Shown here: positions 8,601-16,696 of the stretch, one piece after another
How the letters are laid out: every line of letters begins with the position of its first letter
Position numbering within the stretch: the stretch's first letter is position 1
Origin: a virus
IMG/VR virus record: IMGVR_UViG_3300042554_002704
Span: 1 to 45,995 of that record
Strand: one strand, 5' to 3'
Length of the DNA stretch: 45,995 nt
Position numbers and translations under genes: made by a program
Notes under the pieces: generated by a model
What the model saw: only the letters and a program-made list of their open reading frames with translations
Databases searched by the model: none
What the model was told of the DNA's origin: nothing

Positions 8601-10086
8601 CCTGTGCTAGTTGAAATACCCCGGGGGATACGTTAATTCCTGCATCATTTAGTATTTGTCTGGTCCGATTAGTTAGATCGGTGCCGAATAGATTGTTTGC
8701 GCCAATAGTGTTGTTTGTCACTGTAATTGCGTTGCCAAATCTCTCGAAGATTTCAGGAACTAAAACAGCAGAAACTGTATTATCTCTACCAAGCGAAATG
8801 TTACCGAACGGTGCGTTGAGGTATCTTATATACAACCCGCTATAGGCCTTATCTACTTGTAGTCTTTTATCTCGTGTTGTAGTTGTTACGTTAGGGCGAC
8901 TTGGAGTATTAAATGTTGCAAAGCTTTCATTCTGTCTAATATCGCCTCCACTTGGTAAAAAATCATAGCCGATGACACTATAATCTGGATTATTATAGAG
9001 CTCTAGTGCTGGATCAGCTCCATCGTAAGTTACTAGATATTCCTTAAGTTTTGCAAAACTAGTAGGTGCAGGAGGCGGTGCTCCAGTACTAGTTCCGCCG
9101 GCGCCACCTGTTGCAGAGGCTAGTTTATCAGCTAACGCTCTTTGATTTGCCTCTATCTGCTGTAGTCTTTTCTTTAATATTTCCTGATTCCTTAGAAACC
9201 TTTTAATATCTCCTTCTGGTAACTGATAAGCTTGATTCACCCTTACCGTATTCATTATAGCGCCAGGGCCTATTATTCTTACCGTGCAGTCGTATCCGCC
9301 TTCTTGGTTAAACGCCCAATTAAAATTAGATACAACCCCGAGCATTCCGTCGTAATTGCCGGACGTCTCTCTTGACTTTCTTGCGATTTCTTGTTGTATC
9401 TCTAGTTTTCTTCTATTAGGAGTTGCGGAAAAAGGATCGGGAATACCGTAAATTTCATTTGTAACAAAAACTCCTTCAGGTGTAAAGCGGCCAGTTGTAG
9501 TATCGATATTATTAAAATACTGCGTATGACCCCACTCCAGTAGCATTGAGTATCCTAGCCTAAAATAAAGAGCTTCAACAACGTTCAATTGATTTATATT
9601 CCATACCTTGAAACTGATAGTGGCCTGTCTTAGAGATCCGAGTCTCCCTAAGGTCTCTACTTGTATAGACGTAAGACCTGGCATAGGTCTATACCCTAAT
9701 TCTGCGGTTCCTCCTAGCCCGTAAGCTCCTTCAGGACCAATTCCCTGTCTTAATGTTAATCCTTCAGGATTAAATAATGCATCTCTCTGTGATCCTTGTA
9801 TAGAGGTACCGGCTTCGAGAATCCAGTTTTTAGCTAGAGCATCAGGATCAAGACTCTGTATATTACCGAGTTTTAAATTATCGTAGAACTTAACTAAGTC
9901 GGCCTGATCACCATTGATATTAACTGATGATACAAGGCGTGCCCATGCACTTTTATTGGCTACAAATAAAACATCTTGAATGTCTCTTGTTTGAGCAGCA
10001 TTACGGTTTGCCCTAATTGCTAGCTGCTGTAGGACATAATCAGGAAAAGGAGCGCCTATAACGTTCGATAACTTAATATTAGCCAT
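5665..10086 (-). CDS. Large baseplate hub / tail lysin with C-terminal M23 peptidase-like domain
   Basis: At 1473 aa this is the largest complete gene of the tail module. The last ~110 residues form an M23 (LytM-like) fold: DLGANAGTPVYAIVDGTV, then FFYTHLDHVTV, GDLVGYIG and PHLHIGV. Asp1368 and the HxH pair (His1452, His1454) are kept, but the usual first zinc ligand, four residues before the Asp, is Asn. The rest has hub-like stretches (for example LGRLGSLRQATISFKVWNI and YSMLLEWGHTQYF, residues ~150-190), a coiled coil with Gln/Ala repeats near 290-320 and a Gly/Pro linker. It probably sits at the tip of the tail tube and opens peptidoglycan during DNA entry, as the T4 gp5/gp27 complex does. 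It overlaps the preceding wedge gene by 8 bases. Confidence 0.78.
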   Translation of the reverse strand: MANIKLSNVIGAPFPDYVLQQLAIRANRNAAQTRDIQDVLFVANKSAWARLVSSVNINGDQADLVKFYDNLKLGNIQSLDPDALAKNWILEAGTSIQGSQRDALFNPEGLTLRQGIGPEGAYGLGGTAELGYRPMPGLTSIQVETLGRLGSLRQATISFKVWNINQLNVVEALYFRLGYSMLLEWGHTQYFNNIDTTTGRFTPEGVFVTNEIYGIPDPFSATPNRRKLEIQQEIARKSRETSGNYDGMLGVVSNFNWAFNQEGGYDCTVRIIGPGAIMNTVRVNQAYQLPEGDIKRFLRNQEILKKRLQQIEANQRALADKLASATGGAGGTSTGAPPPAPTSFAKLKEYLVTYDGADPALELYNNPDYSVIGYDFLPSGGDIRQNESFATFNTPSRPNVTTTTRDKRLQVDKAYSGLYIRYLNAPFGNISLGRDNTVSAVLVPEIFERFGNAITVTNNTIGANNLFGTDLTNRTRQILNDAGINVSPGVFQLAQDLIYDVRTGNAPAGLSAPDYKVAEARDINGRLNGDRKNFFLAKRVSGSPGLLYFSGEISAVSVDGNTEADFPPTRKAIIQALEQYITNGNSGQGVNANITSIRKAVPAPINISDVATSVGFSGAARGLLALASAAESLFRTALSQLGFTNTPTPVSGNPDGVIIDGTIRLDDVVVPYAGTNSAFASQTRKYTIFIKYETNNLLLFRPAPSLATPTNKKGSGSGADGGGSAVKNTVSDTQKDRSDGFQSALHAMLTIVQAEVQARADEKKSVAWLSIDKSTTYKNIVNNFFAKGILNGVLDPTSVTTNPDLKYALKGFNANLMLDPSLLSQIPDVDFVELTKAFIVRYDQDLDDGIPDTVRCPVYISFGFLLAFLANMCIVYDSTRLLRDIPPGNSNDQRPYFYIDFNPKTNLCLTFPQQFSVDPFVCLIPFSATDSEYKSIFPSATLAGAGLKFNPQKTNPLLEKLTEAKYNFQSDSANRGEIMKILLNVDYLLNLLSEFQYSDPEHAVNLQPFIERILVDVGKATGNANYFRLVYRDDANTAQILDYQICPRYQSPFAQETTMTDRTAYNNNRRSTDLDTRITSGELPVFGSGSLAREFQLKTTISTNLAKIIAISASPATGSINATDHSSFSTLNELYVDRYKPYPGDAASVQAAANTNTKGSSTKANDVKAAEFFDKHTININSSFKVAKSDIEQAKNYYIERISKVKSGLPEAVATAPIPANAEITIDGISGILMYNAFTIPEERLPISLRGLNGNARFGFITSGLVHTIENNQWLTKLTGQMFPLRESSGLGRSVLFVDSNQISLAASTGPTPGTFSRVPRGTDLFRGNNASSTSDYLLGSPKRIPNTPAHPNWGGRANTWPNNNAWDLGANAGTPVYAIVDGTVTSIYFSENNDTVWGYSFTLVGGRGSFFYTHLDHVTVKSGTTVSRGDLVGYIGLFPDSYGTRLVNFPHLHIGVQNGKLTNYVDLTGKFI

Positions 10087-10384
10087 TATTAATTAGATTG
10101 TAATTATTCAACACTATTTTAATATCGGCTGGAACTCTAAGCTGTATACCAATAGGGGGGTAGATAGAATCTCCCGGAAGTGCATTTGCAGAAGCTATGA
10201 TCCACCATAGACTACTATCTTGGTAAAAATCAAGGGCTATTAGATCTAACCTATCATTGATAGTTGTTATAAAATAGTAGTCAGAATCTGTAGGAGGTAT
10301 TACCGGATAAAAATTAGTCTCATAGTAAAGACTCCCTGTTACGTCTAGTTTTGTTGTCCGTATGTATTGATATCTTGATTGCAT
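10079..10384 (-). CDS. Baseplate wedge protein with LysM-like fold (gp53-like)
   Basis: In this 101-aa protein the pattern DRLDLIALDFYQDSSLWWII followed by ANAL and a Pro-rich turn (PIGIQLRVP) is typical of the short LysM-containing baseplate proteins related to T4 gp53. These link wedge units to the hub in contractile tails. It is about half the length of T4 gp53 (196 aa), so only the core fold is present. Its end overlaps the start of the M23-bearing hub protein by 8 bases, which suggests translational coupling and joint assembly. Confidence 0.72.
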   Translation of the reverse strand: MQSRYQYIRTTKLDVTGSLYYETNFYPVIPPTDSDYYFITTINDRLDLIALDFYQDSSLWWIIASANALPGDSIYPPIGIQLRVPADIKIVLNNYNLINNG

Positions 10385-10412
10385 ATTACTTTTTTCTACG
10401 CAAGTTTATGAG

Positions 10413-12368
10413 TTAACCTCCGTTATTTGTCTGCTGTCTACTCTGTCTCCGCTCTAATCTAGCAGCCCTCCTTATATCTCTTCTAGTTAGAGATTGAAAG
10501 AATTCTGCTTGAGATAGTAGATCGGCATCTTGTCCTTGAGTATCTACCTGAGTCGGAGTTTGTACACCGACGGCTGGCGCTACAGGGAGACTGTTAGTAG
10601 CGAGCGTTTGTTTCAAATCATTGGTAGTTGCTGCTGGATCTAAATAATGGTCTTTGTTCACTATCAACGGTACCCACGGATTATCTTTACTTACTTTTCT
10701 CGGTAGTATATCCATTATAGGCTTGAAGGTACATTGTATAGCTACCATATGGGGCAACTCTCTAACGTCGTTTTCCGCTACACCCTGTCCTAGATATTGA
10801 TTTAAAACTATCTCCCAGGGAGTGTTGGAATTATCTATAGTTATGTTGATATTCTCAATAAAACCAGGCATTCTGTAAATATAATCTCCAATAGTCAGTT
10901 TTACAACATTTCCTCGCATTATTCCGTAGTCAGGAGAGTAGTCAGGATATACTTGCGACATTAATTGATTCAACTTCGTATACATCGGTAACATTTCCTG
11001 TCTACTCTGTGCAAACATTTTAAAGGTAAATCCAATACTTCTGTCAAAACCTTGGTATGTTCTAAAAGTCTCTCCTCTACCTAAATATTTAAAAGTATTA
11101 TACGAGGCTTGATTATTATCGGTTATTGATCCTTCTAAAAATGCTCTAAAAACTAATGCTATTGCTTGAGTTGGATCGGTATTATCAATACACTCAAAAG
11201 CAAATTTGATAATATCCTTAGTCTGCGATCCACCAGTAGCCCAGGGATCTTGATTACCTGTTACAGCAAAAGGAAATAGCATATTCAAGACATCTTCTCC
11301 TACTCTATTACCTCTAGAAATATAAGATACTCTTGAGTTAGGTGCACCAGGACTACCTATTCCTAGCGTCTTTGTTATATTAAATGCTTCGTAATTAGAA
11401 AACGGAATTATCGGGTTGTTTTCATTGGTCTGTGCTCTGAAATCTTGGATTGGCTGTTGAACAGGAGTTCTAGTATCAGTTCCCTGAGTTGCTAATTGTT
11501 GATAGGTTAATGCAATAGCTGAATACGCTACCCCTTTTGCGTCTCCTACGGTGAATTTAGGATCGGCATTAGTTTGACTTAACTTAGTTACATTAGTGTC
11601 TGTATACCGGAATATTCTAGTATTTCCTATCCCGTATACTGATCCTGGTCCGCCAATGTAATTAAATAACTGAGATTGTATTGGTGAGATACCCATCCTG
11701 TCAACTAAGGTAGGATCTACTCCTACACCTCCTATTAAATCAGGATTAACTAAAAAATTTGTATTTCCTACAATTTTTAATGCCCTTAAAATAGAGAGTC
11801 TGTTAGTGGCAGCAGTATTGTTTTGCGGTGCACCGGCGATGTATGCATACGTCTGCCGTGGATTTTCATAGAGGTTAGGTGCTACACCGTGTCTGTTAAA
11901 GTGAGCTCCTGTACCTTGAACTTGAACTTGAGCTAATGTGTTTATAGGGTTATAAACATTAGTTACAGGGATAAATGAATTAACTATTCCTATATTAGCT
12001 ATAGAATCTGCACCTATCGCTGTTGCATTAGGTACTTGCATTCTTGGATTAGTTAATTGTAATCCGCGCTGCTTTTCTATAAACGCAGTACCGCGAGGTG
12101 CATCATTGAAAAACTTCTCTATCCTCTGTCTGTCGATAGTTGAGGTTATAATTCCTGTCCCGCCAGTTAATAACTGCGTAATTGCACCTCCCCTCACCGG
12201 ATAATCTAACGACGTTCTATTGATCTCGTAAAAGGCCCTTATTTGCGAAGGTGTACTAGCATTGTCTATCGGAAACTGCATGTAAGGCTGGTTGCTACTA
12301 CCCCCACCAGGTCTATCTGCGCCATAGCGTAGACTAGTTAAATCAGTTCTGAAATTAATTAAAGGCAT
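10413..12368 (-). CDS. Putative baseplate hub / tail-tube initiator protein
   Basis: The 651-aa protein has a C-terminal part (about residues 420-570) that reads like a tube-initiator or hub fold. GFDRSIGFTFKMFAQSRQEM is followed by a cluster VVKLTIGDYIYRMPGFIENI and then NSNTPWEI. The pattern 'KLTIGDY...PG.IE.I.I...N.PWE' is common in tail-tube-like baseplate proteins such as the T4 gp48/gp54 group. The N-terminal 400 residues are Asn/Thr/Gln-rich and I cannot assign them. It lies between the tape measure gene and the gp53-like gene, where T4-like phages keep tube-initiator genes. Its role in nucleating the tube on the baseplate is inference; a structural role is nearly certain. Confidence 0.65.
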   Translation of the reverse strand: MPLINFRTDLTSLRYGADRPGGGSSNQPYMQFPIDNASTPSQIRAFYEINRTSLDYPVRGGAITQLLTGGTGIITSTIDRQRIEKFFNDAPRGTAFIEKQRGLQLTNPRMQVPNATAIGADSIANIGIVNSFIPVTNVYNPINTLAQVQVQGTGAHFNRHGVAPNLYENPRQTYAYIAGAPQNNTAATNRLSILRALKIVGNTNFLVNPDLIGGVGVDPTLVDRMGISPIQSQLFNYIGGPGSVYGIGNTRIFRYTDTNVTKLSQTNADPKFTVGDAKGVAYSAIALTYQQLATQGTDTRTPVQQPIQDFRAQTNENNPIIPFSNYEAFNITKTLGIGSPGAPNSRVSYISRGNRVGEDVLNMLFPFAVTGNQDPWATGGSQTKDIIKFAFECIDNTDPTQAIALVFRAFLEGSITDNNQASYNTFKYLGRGETFRTYQGFDRSIGFTFKMFAQSRQEMLPMYTKLNQLMSQVYPDYSPDYGIMRGNVVKLTIGDYIYRMPGFIENINITIDNSNTPWEIVLNQYLGQGVAENDVRELPHMVAIQCTFKPIMDILPRKVSKDNPWVPLIVNKDHYLDPAATTNDLKQTLATNSLPVAPAVGVQTPTQVDTQGQDADLLSQAEFFQSLTRRDIRRAARLERRQSRQQTNNGG

Positions 12369-12369
12369 G

Positions 12370-12594
12370 TTAACGTTTGTTTGACGACTTTACATAGTCA
12401 ATGTAAGTCGGTTGCGGTTTTGCATTATACGTAACATCTATAGGGTTTTGAATAGGAGGTATTGCAGGAGAGTTCAAAGGTACTGATGAACCTCTTATTG
12501 AGGCTGCAACATTTGCAGGAACGCCTTCAAAAATTCCCGAGGGATTAGTTTGCCCTTTTTTGCTTAGTGTTGATCTTGTTATTTGCTCTAACAT
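12370..12594 (-). CDS. Small hypothetical protein between tape measure and baseplate genes
   Basis: This 74-aa protein is rich in Pro, Ser and Asn and probably largely unstructured; it ends YIDYVKSSNKR. It begins 11 bases after the tape measure stop and ends one base before the next start. The tight packing supports a real gene. It could be a small baseplate adaptor or a tape-measure partner. I do not recognise the family. Confidence 0.6.
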   Translation of the reverse strand: MLEQITRSTLSKKGQTNPSGIFEGVPANVAASIRGSSVPLNSPAIPPIQNPIDVTYNAKPQPTYIDYVKSSNKR

Positions 12595-12605
12595 AGTTTT
12601 ATTAT

Positions 12606-14906
12606 TTATGCCATACCTAAACCGTATATTTGATCTTGTGTTTGTCCGAAGAGTATTTGACCTACCTTTTGTTTATCTAGGTAGACGTTACCGGGATTAT
12701 TGCTTGCTGTTGCTCTGTCTACTGCTGCTCCTGCTCCTGCTCCTCTACTAACTCTACTCGTTTCTGCGGCGGCGGTAGCAGGGTTTACCGGTGCTGCCAT
12801 TGAGGGATTCGGGGTTCCTACAGTAGGTGTATTTCCGCCTCCAGTCATCCCTGACATAGCTTTATCTACCAATCCTTCTAGATACATGCCTACTCCGCCT
12901 GCAACTATGAGTCCAGTTGCTAGGCCAGGAATACCGCCCATGCCGGCTGCCATCACGACTCTTGCTACTGCTGTAGCAACTGATAGCATTGCTAATATTT
13001 TTGCAGCCTGTATAATGCCATTCATGATAGCTGGAATATTCTTTAAAACATCGGCTATTCCTATGAAAACGTTTTTAATCTTGTCAGCTATGTTTTTCAT
13101 TTTTTCAGTATTGTTAACAAAGCTGATTAACTTTTCAAGTATTCCAATAACAGGTCCTTGTAAGGTACTTCCTAAAATTTCTTTAAACTTTTCTACTGTA
13201 GTATTGAACTTATCTTGAATGGATGCTCTCTTTAGATCACTTAGCTCCTGCTGAGAGAGTACTTTGCTCAATCGTTTTTGCCCCTCTTCAGTCTTCATCA
13301 AGGTTTCGTACCTCTTAGATAGCGACTCACCTTCTTTTCCTCCTAACTCTAAAACTTGTTTTTGCTGTAATAATATCTTTGCATACTCTTCTGATGTTAA
13401 TCCTATCCTCTTTGCTTCCGCATCTCTTGCAATAACATTCAGATTCATGAACTTGTCATAAGTATACATCTGCTTATTTAACTCTTCCATAAGACCGGCA
13501 GTATCACCGGTAAGAGCTAGGTTTCTGGCGTTAATTAAATTACTTTCACGTCCCGTTATAACAGAGGCTTCTATTTCACTACTAATACTTGATTCAAAAT
13601 CTAAGAGACTGCTAGCTTGTTTATTAACTTGTTCTAGAGTAGTTCCTAACTTTGTAGCTCTAACTATAGCTGCACTTAAGGCTTCTATATCTCCTTTAAA
13701 ATTCATTAGTACGGTTGCACTAGTTTTAGCAATACCGTCTAATATCTGTCTTTGTGTAAGGGCTAGCTTATTTCTTGCTCCTTCTATCTTTGCACTAGCC
13801 TGCAAAATACCGTAAGTTTGGTTTAACTTCTTGCCTGAAATAGCAGAAGCTGTTGCTAGTGCAGCCATTTGGTCGGCTGAAGCACCGATACGTTTTTGAA
13901 CTAATGCAGCGGTTTCAGCAAATGCTTTATTGGCAGGTACTAAAAATCCAAAAGTATTTGTTAACTGGGAGTACGTTTCGGTAACCTCTTTCGAAAGTAA
14001 GAAATTGCTATGTGCAATCGCCATTAACTGGCCATGTAATTTTCCTGCCTCGCTTACTGATACTCCTAGATTCTTAGCAAAATCGAATGCCTTTTGATTG
14101 AACTGTATTGCGAGCTTTACAAGAGTTTCAAATCCTTTTGCAAGCAAACCTAGCATACCAATTCCGAAATTGGTTCCGAGCTGCATCAAACCTTCAGCGA
14201 AGACTTCCATTTTAGAGCCGCCTTCTTCGGCTTTCTTTTTCATCGCCTCTAGGACTTTCTCACCTTTTGTTAGCTGGGATATTAGAGGGCCTATGAAAGG
14301 TAGCCCTCCTATTGTTTTCATGACAACAGCTAGACCTCCCATTGAGGTTTCAAAACGTTTTGCTTTTTTTAGTAACTTATCATATTCTGCGCCTTGCATC
14401 TTTATTGCTTCCAATGCATTCCAGTAACTATTCCTTATATCACTTGCTGCTTGACTATGCTCGGCTGCTGTACCTTTTATCAATAATTCAAAATCAAATA
14501 ACTGTTCAGCTAGCCTTTCTTGTTTTTGTTTGTTTGCTAGAATCGCCTTTTCTACCGATGCAACAGATGAGAGGTCTTTTAGGAGGTCTTTGTTTTTATC
14601 TTTTAACTTATTAGTTTCACTTACTGCATTTCTTAGCTCTTTTGTAAAATCTCGGGCAATACTCTTACCTACTTTTTGAGTATCGATATCAAGGCCCTGG
14701 AGAGCATCTCTCATATCATCTCCAATGATACTGCTAATTGCTCTTAGCGTATCTCTCATTGTACCGAATACGGCATTGAGTTTTTCGGCTTCGGTAGTAT
14801 TGGCGTTGCTGCCAGTAGGTCCAGGAGGCGGTGTAGTGCCTCCAGCTCCGCCGCCAGTTGCGCCAGTACCAGCTCCACGTGTAAATCTTGCTCTTCTTCT
14901 AGCCAT
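12606..14906 (-). CDS. Tail tape measure protein
   Basis: The 766-aa protein has the features of tape measure proteins. It has a low-complexity Gly/Thr-rich N-terminus, long helical and coiled-coil stretches (about residues 60-190 and 320-560), and a hydrophobic helical region near the C-terminus (AAKILAMLSVATAVARVVMA and GLIVAGGVGMYLEGLV, about 640-690). A repetitive Gly/Ala end carries RGAGAGAAVD. Tape measure proteins set tail length and are ejected into the envelope to help DNA pass. By the common rule of about 0.15 nm per residue it would fit a tail slightly over 100 nm, an estimate only. It follows the tail assembly chaperone, the classical order. A candidate promoter element lies 13 bases upstream. 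Confidence 0.85.
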   Translation of the reverse strand: MARRRARFTRGAGTGATGGGAGGTTPPPGPTGSNANTTEAEKLNAVFGTMRDTLRAISSIIGDDMRDALQGLDIDTQKVGKSIARDFTKELRNAVSETNKLKDKNKDLLKDLSSVASVEKAILANKQKQERLAEQLFDFELLIKGTAAEHSQAASDIRNSYWNALEAIKMQGAEYDKLLKKAKRFETSMGGLAVVMKTIGGLPFIGPLISQLTKGEKVLEAMKKKAEEGGSKMEVFAEGLMQLGTNFGIGMLGLLAKGFETLVKLAIQFNQKAFDFAKNLGVSVSEAGKLHGQLMAIAHSNFLLSKEVTETYSQLTNTFGFLVPANKAFAETAALVQKRIGASADQMAALATASAISGKKLNQTYGILQASAKIEGARNKLALTQRQILDGIAKTSATVLMNFKGDIEALSAAIVRATKLGTTLEQVNKQASSLLDFESSISSEIEASVITGRESNLINARNLALTGDTAGLMEELNKQMYTYDKFMNLNVIARDAEAKRIGLTSEEYAKILLQQKQVLELGGKEGESLSKRYETLMKTEEGQKRLSKVLSQQELSDLKRASIQDKFNTTVEKFKEILGSTLQGPVIGILEKLISFVNNTEKMKNIADKIKNVFIGIADVLKNIPAIMNGIIQAAKILAMLSVATAVARVVMAAGMGGIPGLATGLIVAGGVGMYLEGLVDKAMSGMTGGGNTPTVGTPNPSMAAPVNPATAAAETSRVSRGAGAGAAVDRATASNNPGNVYLDKQKVGQILFGQTQDQIYGLGMA
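12724..12744 (-). repeat. GGAGCA microsatellite in the tape measure C-terminus
   Basis: Three and a half copies of a 6-base GGAGCA unit on the coding strand encode a Gly-Ala run. The length could vary by slippage without frameshift. Confidence 0.6.
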
Positions 14907-14918
14907 ACTTTATCTATA

Positions 14919-14929
14919 GATATAAATAT
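14919..14929 (-). promoter_or_regulatory. Candidate late promoter, tape measure gene
   Basis: Coding strand ATATTTATATC, 13 bases before the ATG at 14906. Confidence 0.35.
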
Positions 14930-14938
14930 GAATAACAG

Positions 14939-15286
14939 TTATTTTTTACCTGCTTTGCTAGTATATATAGGTGTGCTTTGAGTAGGATTAGGTACATCAG
15001 GTCTACTTACTTTCGACTTATAGACGGGTTTACTTGCTATAGCATCTGGAATAGGAGATTTAAACGATTTAGTCTTTTCGGTAATCATTTCTCCTTTACC
15101 GGCTGCTTTATTATATTCTTCACGTTCTTTTTCGTAAAATTCGTTCATACTATTGAACGTAAATCTACGTAGCCAGATAGGCATATTATAGACCGTGTCC
15201 CAGTCGTAGCCTCCTTTACCAAAGAAAACTATCTCGTGTATTTGTCGGAATAAATCTGATCTATACTCGGGCGGTAGGGTAAAAAA
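14939..15286 (-). CDS. Tail assembly chaperone extension, probably made by +1/-2 ribosomal frameshift
   Basis: An ATG-initiated 81-aa ORF begins at 15184 (MPIWLRRFTFN). The same frame stays open upstream to a stop at about 15301 and encodes convincing protein there: LPPEYRSDLFRQIHEIV, then FFGKGGYDWDTVYN. That stretch overlaps the last codons of the preceding gene in another frame. A run of seven T follows CC on the coding strand (15281-15289, CCTTTTTTTACC), just before the 0-frame stop. A +1 or -2 slip there would fuse this segment to the chaperone gene, the well-known G/GT arrangement just before the tape measure gene. The W-x-x-x-x-x-MP-x-W-x-R-R pattern also looks like second-frame chaperone ends in other phages. 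The product ends in a lysine-rich tail (YTSKAGKK). Independent translation from 15184 is the alternative. Confidence 0.65.
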   Translation of the reverse strand, partial: FFTLPPEYRSDLFRQIHEIVFFGKGGYDWDTVYNMPIWLRRFTFNSMNEFYEKEREEYNKAAGKGEMITEKTKSFKSPIPDAIASKPVYKSKVSRPDVPNPTQSTPIYTSKAGKK

Positions 15287-16025
15287 AGGAAATATTTAAT
15301 GGTATCTCTACACCCTCCTGTGTGTAGCCGTCGGAGCCGACGAAAGTAAAAGTGAGGTCTAAATCAGGAGATATCTTTTTTATATGATCTCTGAAGGCTC
15401 TAGCATCTGTTGCTAGAAGGTAGTTATCAATGAAATCCCTTACAGTCTTCTTATCTCTATCGCCATTAACGGCAATGATTGTTTGTTTTAATCTTGTAGT
15501 TACTTCGGCAGATAAATTAGCTTTTTTCAAGCCCTTTAGTTCTTCCTCGATGATTCTTTCATCTCCGTGTGTGAGAATTTTAAAAGTAATTTCGTTTTGA
15601 GAAGCTGGAAGAGTAAATGTGAATTCGTTAATGTTACTGTATGTACTGTAATCTACATCTCTATTCTTTAAAGTAGAGAGATCGATACTGATCGCTTCAT
15701 CCTCTCCGGTTACAGGATGTGCCATTTTAACGTGGTAATCTTTTCCATAACCAAGGATACGGGCCGCTATTAGAACTGCGTTCTTATCGCCTACAGTTAG
15801 ATCGTCGTAGTTGATTTTAGAAACGATAAGTGAGTTAAGTAACTTATCGAAAACTGTACCCTGCCTTATATAGTTTGGGTTAGAGAGGATATCTTCCTCT
15901 TTTGCTGTCATGTACTTCATTTCAATAACCCCTGAGGATAAAGGGTTATCTAAGGGATACAAAAGCCCTTTGGAAGGGAGTTCTACTGTTTCAGTAGGTA
16001 GCGATAACTTGGTTTGTGTACTCAT
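15261..16025 (-). CDS. Tail assembly chaperone / baseplate assembly protein of the T4 gp26/gp51 family
   Basis: The 254-aa N-terminus ETVELPSKGLLYPLDNPLSS matches the 'ELPSKG..Y' signature I associate with the T4 baseplate-protein family (gp26/gp51). It is followed by MKYMTAKEEDILSNPNYI, a feature shared with many phage tail assembly chaperones. In T4 these proteins act in hub assembly and are not bulk parts of the particle. It lies between the tail tube and the tape measure, the standard place for the tail assembly chaperone, and a slippery T7 run near its 3' end could extend it into the 14939-15286 frame. The unshifted product ends FFYPTARV. The start at 16025 is preceded by a candidate promoter 25 bases away. 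Confidence 0.75.
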   Translation of the reverse strand: MSTQTKLSLPTETVELPSKGLLYPLDNPLSSGVIEMKYMTAKEEDILSNPNYIRQGTVFDKLLNSLIVSKINYDDLTVGDKNAVLIAARILGYGKDYHVKMAHPVTGEDEAISIDLSTLKNRDVDYSTYSNINEFTFTLPASQNEITFKILTHGDERIIEEELKGLKKANLSAEVTTRLKQTIIAVNGDRDKKTVRDFIDNYLLATDARAFRDHIKKISPDLDLTFTFVGSDGYTQEGVEIPLNISFFYPTARV

Positions 16026-16049
16026 AATCTTGATTTATGTTATATATAC

Positions 16050-16060
16050 ATAAATATATC
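16050..16060 (-). promoter_or_regulatory. Candidate late promoter, tail assembly chaperone gene
   Basis: Coding strand GATATATTTAT, 25 bases before the ATG at 16025. Useful after the terminator at 16643. Confidence 0.35.
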
Positions 16061-16083
16061 AAGTATGAGTTTTTTTACCTATT

Positions 16084-16527
16084 CTAGAACAAATTCCAGT
16101 TCCAGGGGTCGGCGTAGATAGTAACTGCAATAAATACAAGGATCCATACAATAGATACTCTAATATTATCCCAAACCTCTCTCATATTATCTCGTCTACT
16201 AATCTCGGCCTCTAACTCCGAGGTCCAGGTTCCGTTATACATTGCATCAAGAGACTCGTAAGAGCTTCTATTGAAATCATACTTAGGGTCAGTCCACTTA
16301 AACCTAGTCATAAGGTTACCTAGTCTACGGAAGAAGGCTCCTACAAACTGGCCGAAAGCAGTACTTTCTAGACCTAGCCACCCTAATACTTTCATAACTA
16401 TCTTCTCAATACCGCACTTAACCATAACACACACAAACCATATAAACCTAACCATAAAGAAGGCTATAAAAAGCCCGATAATAACTCCTACATCGTAGGC
16501 CGTAATTCTGTCCATAAAGTCAAACAT
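16084..16527 (-). CDS. Hypothetical membrane protein with two transmembrane segments
   Basis: This 147-aa protein has a hydrophobic helix at about residues 13-37 (VGVIIGLFIAFFMVRFIWFV) and a second near 123-140 (SIVWILVFIAVTIYADPW). Between them is a charged, Trp-containing soluble stretch. I do not recognise the family. Its location between the tube gene terminator and the tail assembly chaperone is unusual for a membrane protein. It might act at the host membrane during lysis, exclusion or ejection, but nothing in the sequence settles this. The start has the GTTATG context. Confidence 0.6.
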   Translation of the reverse strand: MFDFMDRITAYDVGVIIGLFIAFFMVRFIWFVCVMVKCGIEKIVMKVLGWLGLESTAFGQFVGAFFRRLGNLMTRFKWTDPKYDFNRSSYESLDAMYNGTWTSELEAEISRRDNMREVWDNIRVSIVWILVFIAVTIYADPWNWNLF

Positions 16528-16598
16528 AACATTGATTTTTATACCTAAATATAACGGATAACCCCATAGGAAACAACTTTTTACAGTGATATATCTTA

Positions 16599-16693
16599 TT
16601 GAGAATCAATGAGTTATGAATATTAGGGTTTCTGTAAGATTCATAAAAAAAGCCGCTTTTTAGGCGGCTTCTAATGTGTTGAGAATCAATGAG
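16599..16693. repeat. 15-bp direct repeat flanking the terminator
   Basis: TTGAGAATCAATGAG occurs exactly at 16599-16613 and again at 16679-16693, with the tail-tube terminator between them. The rest of this ~170-base gap (16528-16696) holds no gene that I can see. Confidence 0.85.
16643..16670 (-). terminator. Rho-independent terminator after the tail tube gene
   Basis: On the minus strand AAGCCGC, a 7-base loop and GCGGCTT form a perfect 7-bp GC-rich stem, followed at once by a run of seven T. It lies about 27 bases after the tube gene stop. It would end the sheath-tube transcript and limit read-through, so the chaperone/tape measure genes may depend on their own promoter. Confidence 0.9.
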
Positions 16694-16696
16694 ATA

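Noticed and set aside
16599-16693. Phage attachment site formed by the 15-bp repeat
   Set aside because: No integrase or tRNA gene nearby, and the tail module of a T4-like phage is an unlikely integration site.
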